Source: Pyropia haitanensis
Lineage: Eukaryota; Rhodophyta; Bangiophyceae; Bangiales; Bangiaceae
Assembly: GCA_008729055.1 (NCBI GenBank)
Contig: SDUX01000007.1
Span: 2,032,064 to 2,096,063 of the forward strand
Length of the DNA stretch: 64,000 bases
Reading direction: 5' to 3'
Below the pieces are notes generated by a model, which saw only the letters and a program-made list of their open reading frames with translations, had not been told where the DNA came from and made no database searches. A program made the position numbers and the translations under genes. Numbering within the stretch: the stretch's first letter is position 1; the number at the start of each line of letters is the position of its first letter. Of this stretch, positions 1 through 11,274 are shown one piece after another.

Positions 1-894
1 CCACCCCCACCGCAGCCAATGACCCTCCCTTCCCCCTTCCCCCTTTCCCCTCCCCCCCCGCACCTCGGTCGCAGGTGCCGCGCACCGTACGGCCAAGGGC
101 GTGTAGCAGCAGCGGCGGCGACGACGGGCGCAGCGGCGGCGGTACCGGCGGGCACAGCCCCCACCCCACCGCCACGCGACGCGCCGGCACGGCCGACCGC
201 GACCGTGCGAGACGACGGCGGGAGGAGGGTGCGGGGGGGGGGGGGGGGCGAGCAGCGGCGTGGACGGCGGGGGGGGGGGAGACCGCGGAGAGCAGGAGGG
301 GCTGGCGCGCACGCGCCGGCAGCGGCGGCAGGCGCGTCGCGTCCGCGCGCACGCGCCGCCGCCGCCGCGCACAGCGCCGCCGCCGGCGGCACGGCGGGCG
401 GCAGTGCGCGCGCCGCCGCCGCGAGGACAGGGACGCACGCCGCGGCGGCGTGCGGCGGCCGCGGCGGCCGCGGCGGTGCGGTCCGTGGCGGCCCGCGCCG
501 TCGCGGGAGGCGCACGGGCGCAGCGGGCGCGCGTCGCGACGTGGCGACGCTGCCGCCTCCCCGTCAAACCCCCCCCCCCCCCCCCTCTCCCCTCCCCCCC
601 TTGCCGCGCGGCCAGCGCCGCGGCCGCGCGATGCAGCGGCGGCGGCGGTTGGGGTGGGGCGGCGGCGGTGGCGGCGGCGGCGGCGGCGTGGCGGCCGCGG
701 GGTGTGCCCCGCCAGGCCGTGGCCGCCGCGGCGACGCGGCGAGCGCGCCGCGGCTGGCCCGCGGTGGCGGCCGCGGCGGCAGGCCGCGGCGCCGACGCTG
801 GCGGCGGCGGCTGCCACCGCCGCGGTCGCCACCGCCGGCGACCGCGACGCGCCGCGGGTGCGGCCGCGACGGCCGTCGCGGACCGCCGCGGCGC
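1..894. other. GC low-complexity sequence, no gene called
   Basis: This stretch is built from CCG/CGG and GCG repeats with G and C runs. Every frame on both strands is open for long distances, so openness carries no information. I see no conserved motif and no balanced amino-acid composition. It may include the 3' flank of the minus-strand gene that ends at 895. Confidence 0.6.
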
Positions 895-1419
895 TCACCG
901 CCGGCCGGCGGCAGCGTCTGCAGACGCCGCCGCCGCCGCCGCGCCACCACCACCACCACCACCACCACCACCACCACCACCGCCGCCACCGCCGCCGCCG
1001 CCGGGCACCCGCCGCGGTGGTAGCAGCTCCGACACCCGCGCCGGCACCTCGGTGACGCGCGTGGCGCCCTCAATCTCCAACACGTCCACCTCCTCCGCCA
1101 CACCCCCGTCGGCCGCCACCACCACCGCCGCCGCCGCCGCCGACGCCGCCGCCGCCGCGGCCGTCTCGTGGCGCCGCAAGCCGCCACCGCCGCCGCCACC
1201 GCTGCTGCCGCTGCCGCCGCTGTTGCCACCACCACCCGCGGCGGCAGCGGCAGCGGCAGCGGCAGCGGCAGCGGTGGCACGTGACCGCGGGGAGTCGAGC
1301 AGCGCCGGCCGCGGCGGCGGGCGGGCGGCGCCGCCCTTGGCGCCCCGCGACGGGGGCACGCGGAAGCTCCCCGACGCGCGGCGCAAAAACGGGCGGCCGC
1401 CGCCACCCATGCCGCCGCC

Positions 1420-1450
<31 letters not shown>

Positions 1451-1522
1451 CCACCGCCGCCGCCACCGCCGGGCAATGGCGGCGCGCCGCCGCCTGCCGA
1501 CGCGCGGTCGTCGGTGGTGGCA

Positions 1523-1563
<41 letters not shown>

Positions 1564-2850
1564 CATGCCACCTGGCGGCCGCCACAAGCTGCGGCTGCGC
1601 TGCAGCCGCGCGAGTGAGTCGAGCGACAGCGGGCTGCTGCTGCTGCCGCCGCCGCTGGTGGTGGTGCTGCTGCTGGCGGCCGCGGCGGCCGGGTCCCCCC
1701 CGGCGGTGCCCGCAACGACGGCGGCGGCAAAGCCCGCTGGCAGGCCAATGGAGCGGCAGCTGGCCGACGCCGACAGCCGCCGCCGTGGCGACGGCGGCGG
1801 CAGCTCCCCGCCCGCCTCCCGCCCGTCGCCGCCGCCACCACCACCGCCGCCGCCGCCGCCGCCACCACCGAGCGACGCGGGCGCGCCCGCGGCGGCGGCA
1901 CGCCCCGGCACGCCGCCGCCGCCGCCACCAGCCGCCGCGGCCGCCCGCGGCCGCGCAGTGTAAAAACTCCGCGACCGCACCGGCGGGAGCGCCCACGCCA
2001 TCCCCGCCGGCGGGTGCCACGCCCCGTCGGCGCCGCCGCCGCGGCGGCCGTGGCCACCCCCCCCCCCACCCCCAACGTCCGCGCCTCCGCCTCTGCCGAC
2101 GCCACCGCCGCCGCGCGCGGCACCACCGGCGTCATCCCCAACGCCGGCGCTGCCGCCGGCGGCGGCGGTGCCAACACTTCCCCCCCCCACCGCGGTGGTC
2201 CCCCCCCCCACCGTGGACCGCCCGCGCACGGAGCTCCACCGCCGCCTCGTGCCAGATGACCAGCTGCGCGAGGCGCTGCTCGAGCGCGTCCCCGCGGCCG
2301 ACCGGCCGCGGCGAGCCCGGCCGCGGCGAGCACCCACCACCACCACCACCACCACCGCCGCCACCGCCGCCACCCGCCGCGGCGGTGGCAACCGCTATCG
2401 CGGGGGGGCGGCCGCCACGGGGGCGGCGGGGGGGGGTGCCGCCGCGCCACCCACCGGCGGCGGCGGTGGCGACGGTGGTGGCGGCGACGGCGAGCGGCCG
2501 CCCCGCCCCGCCGCCACGTCACGCCGCCGGCCGCCGCCGCCGCCGCCGTGGTCACCCCCACCGCCGGCGGCGGCGGCACCCCCCCCCGCGGCAGCGGCGA
2601 CGGCGGCGGCGGCGGCGGTGGCGGCGGTGGCGGTGGCGGCGGCGGCGGCGGCGGCGGCCGTCGAGCCCGCCGCCGCGGCGGCGTCGTCGTCGTCGTCGAC
2701 AGCGTCCGCGTCGGCGCCCCACGGGGAGGGCGGCGGCGGCAGGGCGGGTGCCCAGCCCGCGACGACGCCGCCGGGGACGGACGGGGTGGGCGACGCCAGC
2801 CGCGGCGCCGCGTCGAGCCGGTCTGGCCGGCGGGGGGGGAGGGCGAGCAT
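895..2850 (-). CDS. Probable low-complexity Ala/Gly/Pro-rich protein, frame broken at G runs
   Basis: I do not recognise the family. An ATG at 2850-2848 opens a frame containing an acidic patch (DADAVDDDDD), followed by Ala, Gly and Pro tracts. A different minus-strand frame near 2288 encodes a clean helical segment, DALEQRLAQLVIWHEAAVEL, with almost only G or C in third positions. The frame then changes again near 2170-2217 and continues through SARLQ/RSRSLWR-like Ser/Arg blocks to the non-repetitive end segment EEVDVLEIEGATRVTEVPAR, stopping at 895. The two frame changes fall at G runs, so I take them as homopolymer miscounts or unrecognised small introns. The sequence upstream of the ATG is pyrimidine-rich on the minus strand, as before other genes here. 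It could be a regulatory or scaffold protein; no function can be assigned. Confidence 0.4.
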
Positions 2851-2880
2851 CGCCGCCGCGCCGGGCACGGCGGGCGCCGC

Positions 2881-5560
2881 CGTCGTTGGGGGGAGGGGGA
2901 GAAAGAGAGGAGTGTGGCGGGGGGGGGGGGGGGGGGGGGGGGGTGGCGCCGTGGGCGAAGGAGAGAAAAAGGGAGCGCAAGTAAGGGAGGGGGTGGGGGG
3001 GGGGGGTGGGCGGTACAGGAGGGGGGGGGGGAAGGAGCGCCAAGTGGAGACCAGGGCCCACAGGCGACGAGTGGGGCACGACGACGCGGCGACGGGCAAG
3101 ACGGCACCGCCACACGTGCGTCTGACCTCCCCACCGCGCGGCGGCCGGCAGTCGCCGTCTGCGGTCCTTCCACCCCCCGGCGAGCGCCCCCCCCCCACCC
3201 CTCCCCCCCCACGGCCACCAGCGCCCCGAGACGGGCACCGGCCGCCGCAGCGGCGGCGCACACGGAGCACCCCCCCCGGGGGTGGCGCCCCACAACGCGG
3301 GGCAAGACGAGAGGCGCACCGACCGCCGTCGGCGGCGGGGAGGGGGGAGGGGGGAGGCGGGGGGGGGGAGGGGGGGGAGGACGCCCACGCCCGCCACGCG
3401 CGCGTGTGCCGCCAGGCCGTCGTTGTGACGCGCCAGGTGTGTGCCACGACCGGCGGGGGGGGGGGCGCGGGTGGGAAGAGGGGGGGGGAGGAGGGGAGGG
3501 GGTGTGGGGGGGGAGGGAAGGCGGCAGGTTGAGGCGCGGCGGTGGGGGGGGGGAGGCCGCCTGCACCCGCGAGCGAGGCGTCGGCCGCGTGGCGCTGACG
3601 GAGGGGGGGGGTGGGGTCGACGCACCGGGTCCGCAGGGGGGGGGGGACCCACCGAGGATGGCTGGCGGTGGCCGGTGGCAGCGGCGGCGGCGGCGGCCGC
3701 GGCGGCAGCGGCGGCGGTGGTGGCGGCGGGTACGGTAGCGGGCGTGGCGGGGCGGTGCACGCCGCCCGAGCGTCCCCCCCCCCCCCCCACACCCGCCGGG
3801 ACGGCACGACGTGACGACGGGGTGACCCCCGCCGGCGGGCAGCAACGACGGCCGCGGCGGCGGCGGCGGCGGCGGCGGCGGCAGCGGCAGCGGCAGCGGC
3901 AGCGTCCACAGCAGCAGCGGCGGCACACGGTCCGCCGGCGTCACGGGGACACCACACCACCGCCGACCGGCGGCCGGTACGGGGGGTGTGTGGCCGGCGG
4001 CGGCGGCCGCCGGGAGGGGCGGGCTGCACCCCCCACCGCGGGCGACAACGGCGGTGGCGGGATGGCGGCGGCCACCGTGGTGGGGTGGCGGCAGCGTCGC
4101 CGCCGCGGCAGACGCGGTGGTGACCACGGCGGGGGGGGGGGGAAGGGGGGGGACGACGCCCACACCCGCCGCCCGCCGCCGCCGCCGCCGCCGCCGTGTG
4201 CCGCCGCCGGTGCGGCCGCCGCGGTCGGTCGGCCGCCGCCGCCGCCGCCACGGCGCGGGCGCGCGCGCGGCAAACCCCGCCCAGAGGCGCGGCGCGCGCC
4301 TCCGCCTCCCCCCCCCCCGCCCCCGCCCGCGGCGGGGCTCCCCCCCCCCACTCGCAACGCGGCGGGCGGCGGGCGGCACCGCCGCGGGTGGCCGTGGCGG
4401 GGCACGCCCACGACGGGGGGGTCCGAGCACGGGACAAGAAGCAACACAAACAACAAAAAAAAAAAACCGCCGCCGGCGGTGTGGCAGCCAGCCAGGCAGC
4501 AGCGAGCCAACCCCCCCCAACCCCCCCCCAGGCGCGGCGGCACACACGGCAGCAGCAGCTGTGCGACGACACCGCCACGGGGATGGCGCCGCACACACAC
4601 ACACCCCTGGCAACACTGGCGCGGCGATGGACAGCCGAGGCGTGTCGGTGCACGGCGCGGCGTCTGGGCGGCCACCCTACCACCACCCCCCACCCCCCAC
4701 CGCTGGCTCTCTCTTGGGAGCGGGTGTGCCCTCCCGCCCCCCCCCCGCCCCCCCCCCCCCCCCCACCCCCCGCTGACGACAACGTCCCATCCGCCCATCA
4801 TGGGCTGCCAGGGGGGGGGGGGGACGCCCACCCCGACACGCCGCCCCCGCCGCCGCGCGTGGCAGGCAGCACCACCCGCGGCGGGCCAAGGGGCCGCCCC
4901 AGCCCCCGCGCCGCGGCCGGGCCGCCACGGCCAGTGGCGACGGTGCTTGCGAGTGGGGTTCCCAGCCACCACCGTCCCGCACGGGGGTGGGGGGGGGGGG
5001 GGGGGGGGAGACGGCGGCGGGAATCGCCCCCGTGGAGAGAGTGGTGGGTGTGTGGGGGGACGGGGGGAAAGGGGCCACACTGCGGGGGGGGGGGGAGGGG
5101 GGGGGGGGCGGCGGCGACGCCCAGCCCTACACACGGTTCCGGTGGAGCCCCGCCCGTGGGGGGTGCACCCTACAGTACATTGGGGGTGGCACAACCGCGG
5201 CGGCAGAGGCGTGGAGAGCGGCCGCACGCACCGGTCGCAGGCGCCGCCGGCGCGCACGCGGGCGTGGTGGGGTGGGCGGGGGGGGGGGGGGGGGGGGCGG
5301 GGGGGCTTGCCGCCGGGCGTGGCGCGGCGCGGCGGGCGCCGGCGCGAGGGGGGACGGGCGCAGCAGCCCTTGTCCCCCCCCCCCTCCCCCCCCCCACGTC
5401 CCCACCCCCACCCCCCCCCCCCCCGCCCGCCGCCCGGCTGGCAGCAGCGGCGTTGGCGGTGCGGGTGCGGGCGGCCGCACGTGGCGGCGCGTGACGGGGG
5501 ACGCGCCGCGTCGTTGGCGTTGCCGCTCCTCGGGACCGCCATCCCCAACCCCATCCGGTG
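2881..5560. other. GC-rich intergenic low complexity, no gene called
   Basis: The stretch has long pure G or C runs (for example around 2920-2945, 4985-5010 and 5277-5300), CCG/CGG arrays and one A-rich patch near 4440-4465. All long open frames are compositional. No domain, splice pattern or codon bias distinguishes one frame from another. Confidence 0.55.
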
Positions 5561-6372
5561 GCAGCTCGTGTCGTACAGTTGGAACCCCCGTGCTCAATGC
5601 CATCGTTTGAAACCCATTGTGCTGATTGTGCTGATGGGTGCGGTCCAGTCGTATTGTTTGATGGCGATCAAGACTCGCATCGACCGTCTGTGACGCCAGT
5701 GCGAATCCGATCAGCAGGCCGATCTTTGGACGACAAGGGCGCGAGGAAGAACGGTGCAGCCACTTCTACGCCCAACCCGCATCGAGATGGCCTCCACGTC
5801 CACAGCGGGAAGCCGCTCGTCCCACCCCCTCGTCTGGTTTCTGTATCGCCGTGCAAATGGGACCGTGGCGGAGGGGTGGTCAGCTGCCGGGTCGGACGAG
5901 GGCAATGACGCGCAAGGCAGTGCCGGCCAACCAGCAGCCAACCCTCTTGGCGTGCCCACACACCGTCCGTGCCCACTGGCAGTACGGATTGGAGGCGCAG
6001 GTCACACGTTGCGTCTACTGGGGGACAAACAGGCCGCCCCTCGCGCGGGCGTTTGCCGCGGGAGAGAGGGACCGGCCGGCGTGGTTGGAGGCGGTCCTCC
6101 GCACCCAATCGAGACCCGATCGCGGGCTGGCTTTGTTGCTCGATTGCCTGATGGAGGGCCCCGAGCAGGCCTCGGTGTCCACAGTCTCTCAAAGTGACGA
6201 TGACCCCCAGCTGCCTGCCCCCCACAAGGACAACCACCACCGTTCAGTCAGTGTCCGTAAGGCCAGCGCCCGCCCAGGTACTTGTCCGTGCTCGTCCAGG
6301 GTACTGTGGAGCGGCACTGTTCCGTGCCCCCGCGGGACTGCTTCCTTTGTGTCCAGTAGACTTCCAGAGTAA
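5561..6372. other. Balanced-composition island without a confident gene
   Basis: Composition drops abruptly from almost pure GC to a balanced mix. A plus-strand frame from about 5905 to 6372 encodes about 150 residues with ordinary composition, but it has no recognised domain and no clear start. The island holds one copy of a 68-bp repeat also found at 51.8 kb, so a mobile-element remnant is the likeliest reading. Confidence 0.35.
5678..5745 (+). repeat. 68-bp dispersed repeat, copy 1
   Basis: It aligns without gaps to the reverse complement of 51793-51860, with about 13 mismatches in 68 bases by eye. Both copies keep the same open frame, encoding the peptide core PVRIRSA-RS-DD-GAR. Confidence 0.7.
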
Positions 6373-6738
6373 TTGAATATTACCGAAGCACTTCTGGGCG
6401 GTGCCCATAAATCTTGTATCTGGCTGCGTCGGCGTGCCCCCGCCCGTTCCCGCCATTCTGTCGAGCCCTCCCCACGTGGCAACAGCCCGCCCTCGCCGCC
6501 GCCGCGGCCGCCCGCGACGGCGGCCGCCCGCCGCGACGGCCATCGGTCCTTCCCCCGCCCTCAGCCGCCAGCAGCGTCCCGGACCGTCGCCGCGTCGCCC
6601 CCCCCCCCCCCCCCTTCCCTCCTGCCAGTGCCCTACGACCGGCACCGCGCCCCCCCCGGTGCGTCCCCGTCCTCCCCCATACCCCCCCCCCCCCCCCCAA
6701 CCCTCCGTCTTCCCACGCGCCCTCCCTCCCACGCCTGG

Positions 6739-7261
6739 ATGGAGGCGCCGCGCCCGCCGGCGGCGGCCGCCGCCGCGGCCGGCGGCGGCAGCCGCAACGG
6801 CCGCGGCGGCGGCCGCGGCGGTGGCGGCGGCGGTGGCGGTGGCGGCGGTGGTGGCGGCGGCGGCGGTGTGCCGGCGCACACGACGGCAGGGACGGAAGCG
6901 GCGGCGGTGGCGCCGTCCATGGCGGCGGCGGCGGTAGCGGCGGCGGGGGCGCCCCCCCCCCCCCCCAGGCGCGTCAAGGCGGAGCCGCTCCCGCCACGCC
7001 CCCCCCCCCCCCCCCGGCGGTACCCCCCCCCCCCCCCCCCCCCAGCCGGTCTTGCACCCTCCCCCCCACCGCCACCCCCCCCCCCCCCCCCCGCCGCCGC
7101 CGCCCGCCGCCGCTGCTACCGCCGCCCCGCGCGGCGCGCCCATCCCCACCGCCGCCACCCCCCCCACCCCCACCCCCACCCCCACCCCCACCCCCGCCAC
7201 CACCCCCACCCCCGCCACCACCGCCGCCACCGTCACCCCCGCCGCTGCTGCCGCCGCCGCC

Positions 7262-7292
<31 letters not shown>

Positions 7293-7413
7293 CCGCGGTA
7301 ACCGCGTCAACGGCGGCAACGGCGGCAACGGCGGCGGCGGCGGCGGCGGCGTCCGCCGCCGCCGCCGCCCCCCCCCCCCCGCCCCCCACACCCCGGGTGG
7401 CGGTCAAGGCGGA

Positions 7414-7447
<34 letters not shown>

Positions 7448-8417
7448 GCGGCGGCACCCCCCCCCCCCCCGGGGGGCCGGGGGCCACCCCCCCCCCCCCC
7501 CCCCCCCCTCACCCCCGGCGGCCGCGTCTACACCCTCCACGGCGTGCGCGTCGAGTTCCCCCTCCCCGCCTACTCGGCGCAGCTGTCGCTCATCAGCCGC
7601 CTCCTCACCGCCGCCCGCGGCCGTCGCCACGCGCTCGTCGAGAGCCCAACGGGGACGGGCAAGAGCCTCGCGCTGCTGTGTGGGGCGCTCGCGTGGGTCG
7701 ATGCCGAGCGGTCGGCCGCCGCGCGCGACGCTGCCGCCGCCGCCGCTGTGGTTGGTGCCGCCGTGGGGGATGCGGCGGCCGCCGCGGTGGGCGCCGCGAC
7801 GGCGGTGGGGGGGGGGCGCGGGGGGGGCACCCGTTGGACAGGTTCCGTAGGGGGGCGGGCGGGACGGTCAAGGCCGAGGGCGGGGGGGGCGCCGCCGCCG
7901 CCGTGGGGGGGTGCGCCACTGCCGGCGGTGGTGGTGGTGGTGGTGGTGGTGGTGGTGGTGGTGGTGGCGGCGGCGGTGGCGGCGGCGGGTGTGGCGGCGG
8001 CGGGTGCGTGGCGGTGGGGGCTCCCCCTGCCCCCCCCCCCCCCCCACCCCCCGCCCGCCACGGCGGCGGCCGCCACCGGCGCGGTCAAGACCGAGGCGGC
8101 GGCGGGCGGCGCCCCCCCCCCCCCCTTTGACCACCACGGCCGCGGCGGTGGCTTCCTCCCCCCCCCTGACGCCGACGGCGGCGACGGGGACACGGACAGC
8201 GACGGCGGCGACGGCGGCGGCGGCGGCGGCGGGCGCAAGCGCCCCAAGCCGTCGCCCCCGCCGCGCGTCTTTTACGCGTCCCGCACGCACGCGCAGCTGG
8301 CGCAGGTGGTGGCGGAGCTCCGCAAGACCGCCTACACGCCCCGCGTGGCCATCCTCGCCTCGCGTGACCGCACGTGTGTGCACCCGGCGCTGACGCGGCT
8401 GCCTGGCGTCGGCGGCC

Positions 8418-8452
<35 letters not shown>

Positions 8453-10460
8453 CGCCGCGGGAGGGCGGCCGGTGAGCGGGCGGCGGCGGCGGCGGCGGCG
8501 GCGTTTGCGGCGGGCGGCTTTGACATTGGCGCCGCGGCGCCGCCGTCGCGGGCGTCGACCGCGTCGCTCGCGGAGGAGTGCCGGGCGCTCGTCCGTGCAG
8601 ACGGGTGTGCCTATTACGGGCGTGCCGACGCGGTCGCCGCGGCGGTGCCGCCGGTGCACGACCTCGAGGAGCTGGTCGCGGCGGGCGTCGCGCACGGCGG
8701 GTGCCCCTACTTTGCCGCCCGCACGCGGATGGACGCCGCCGACCTGGTGCTCTGCCCGTACGCGTACCTGGCCGACCCGCTGGTGCGGGCGGCCGCGGCG
8801 ATTGACCTGTCGGGGGCGGTCGTCCTCATTGACGAGGCGCACAACATTGAGGACGTGTGCCGCGACGGCGCCAGCCTCGACACCACCACCGCCGCCCTCA
8901 CCGCCGCGGCCGACGCGCTCGCCGCGGCGGCGGCTCCGCCGCGTCCGCCGCCGCCCGCCGCGGTCGTTGCCGCCCTCACCGCCGTTGGCGGCGCGCTGTC
9001 GCGGCTCGCCGGGTGGGCCGACGCCGCCGCCGCCGCCGGCCGGCTGGCGGCCCGGCCGGCCGACCCGACGCGGGCGGTGCGGGTGTGGCCCGCCGCGGCG
9101 TTGCCGCCGCTGCTCGCCCACCTGCGCATCAGTGAGGTGTCCATGGGCGCCCTCGCCCACCACCTGTCGGTGTTGCGGACGGTGGATGAGGCCGCCGCCG
9201 CCGCTGTCGCCGCCGCCGCTGTGGGGGGGGGGGGGGTGGGGCGGCCGCGCCGGCGCCGCCCGTTGGGACGCTGCCAGCAGCAGCAGCGGCCGTGGCGGCG
9301 GCGGCGGCGGCAGCGGCGGTGGTGGTGGCGGCAGCGGCGGCGGCGGCCGCCGCCGCCGCGCGGCGGCGGTGGTGGCGGCGGAGCTGGCGCCGCTGCGCAC
9401 CGCGCTGCCCGTGGCGGCGTCGGTGGTGGCGATTGGCCGGCTGCTCGCGGCCAACGTGGACGACTATGAGGTGGTCGTGTCACGGGCGCTCCCCGCCGCG
9501 GGCGGCCGCGGCTGGCACGCCCGCGGCGGGGGTGGCCGTGGCGGCGGCGGCGACGGCGGCGGCGGCGGCGGCGGCGACGGCGGCGGCGGTGGTGGCGGTG
9601 GTGGTGGCGGTGGTGGCGGCGGTGGTGGCGGCGGCGCGCCCGTCCAGCTGGGCCTGTGGTGCCTCAACCCCGCGGTCGCGTTCCGCGCGATCGCCCGCCC
9701 CGCGCGGTCGGTGGTGCTGACGAGCGGCACGCTCGCGCCGCTGTCGTCGTTTGCGTCGGAGCTGGGCACGCCCTTTGCCGTCTCGGCGGTGCTGCCGCAC
9801 GTCATTGACGTGCGGCGGCAGCTGTGGGCGGCGGTGCTGCCCGCCGCGCCGGCGCGGGCCGGCGCGCCGCGGCCGCCGCCGCTCGACGCGTCGTACCGCC
9901 ACGCGGGGGGGGCGGCGTTCCAAGACGCCCTCGGCGAGGCGCTCGTCGACTGGGTGGCCGTCATCCCGGCGGGGGTGCTCGTGTTTTTGCCCAGCTACCG
10001 CCTGCTCGCCGCGCTCGTCGGCCGCTGGCGGCAGACGGGCGTGTGGGCGCGGCTGGCGGCGGCGAAATCGGCGGTGCTCGTCGAGCCGTCCGCCGCGACC
10101 GTCCACGACGCGGCCGGCGGCGGCGGTGGCGGCGGCGGCGGCGGTGGGGGCGGCGGTGGCGGCGGCGGTGGGGGCGGGGGGTGGGGGGGGGGGGTGGCCG
10201 TGCGCGTGGGCGTGGCGACGGCGCCGCCGCGACCGCCGCGACCGCCTACGCGGCGGTCGCCCGCGCGTACGCGGCGGCGGTTGGCAGCGGCGGCGGCGCG
10301 CTGCTGCTGGCCGTCTACCGTGGCAAGGTGAGCGAGGGGATGGACTTTCGGGACGACCTCGCGCGGGGGGTGGTGCTCGTCGGCGTCCCGTACCCGGCGG
10401 CGATGGACCTGCAGCTGCAGCGCAAGCAGCGGTACAATGACCGGTCACGGGCGGCGGCGT

Positions 10461-10494
<34 letters not shown>

Positions 10495-10738
10495 GGGGGG
10501 GGGTGGGGGGGGGGGGGGGGGGGGGGGGGCGCCCCACCCGCCCCACCCGCCCCCGCCGGCCGTGCCACTCGGCCGGCCATTGTCGTCGGCGGCCGGGGGG
10601 GGGGGCGCCCCGCCGCTGCCCGTGCCACTCGGCCGCCCACGCGCCGCGCCGCTGGGCCGCCCGCCGCCGTCCGCGGCGACCGCCGCCGCCGCCGCCGCCG
10701 CCGCCCCCCCCCCCCCCCACCCCTCTGCCGCCACCACC

Positions 10739-10772
<34 letters not shown>

Positions 10773-11179
10773 CCGCCACCACCACCAGCAGCACCAGCAG
10801 CACCAGCAGCACCATCGCCGGCGCGGCGGCGTCGACGGGCAACCCCCCCCCCCCCCCCGACACGCCGTGGCTCCTCGACGGCAAGGCGTGGTACGCGCTG
10901 CAAGCGTACCGGGCGGTGAACCAGGCGGTCGGCCGGTGCATCCGGCACCGCGGGGACCACGGCGCGCTGCTGTTTGCGGACGTGCGCTACGGCCGGCCCG
11001 CGGTGCAGGCGGCGCTGCCACGGTGGGTGCGGCGGCGGCTCGACGCGACGGGCACGCTCGGCCACGAGGCGGCGCTCGCGTCGTTGGCCGCGTTTTTTGA
11101 CGCCCACCGCCGGCCGGGGGGGGGGGTGACGCGGAGCCCGCGGTGGCGGCGGGGGTGCCGCCGCCGTCGCCGCCGCTGT

Positions 11180-11213
<34 letters not shown>

Positions 11214-11274
11214 TGCCGAGATGGTGGGCGCCACGACAGCGTCCACGACCGCCGCGGCGCCGTCGGGCGGGTGA
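6739..11274 (+). CDS. BRIP1: FANCJ/BRIP1-type Fe-S superfamily 2 DNA helicase (XPD-like)
   Basis: This is a 5'-to-3' DNA helicase of the XPD/FANCJ/RTEL1 family, which acts in interstrand-crosslink repair and G-quadruplex unwinding. Visible in order: motif I ESPTGTGKSLALLCGALAW (about 7645); motif Ia FYASRTHAQLAQVV; the FANCJ-like ILASRDRTCVHP; Fe-S cysteines in CVHP, EECRALV, GCAYY and GCPYF; DEAH box VVLIDEAHNIEDVC; LTSGTLAPLSSFASELG; YRGKVSEGMDF; and motif VI QAVGRCIRHR. The block QRKQRYND ... WYALQAYRAVNQ followed by WVRRRL matches FANCJ rather than RTEL1. Start: the ATG before EAPRPPAAA. The stop at 11272-11274 lies in a third frame. The frame changes about six times (near 7000-7300, 7800, 7920-8045, 9230, 10190 and 11116), mostly in G or C runs. 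Gly/Ala/Pro inserts separate the motifs. The gene is otherwise intronless. Confidence 0.9.

Noticed and set aside
564..4616. Very long minus-strand open frame
   Set aside because: It consists of Arg/Pro/Ala/Gly shadows of GC repeats; the protein-like segments in this region lie in other frames.
6739..11274. Assignment of the helicase to RTEL1 or XPD
   Set aside because: The RDRTCVHP, QRKQRYND and WYALQAYRAVNQ-type blocks follow FANCJ more closely than RTEL1 or XPD.
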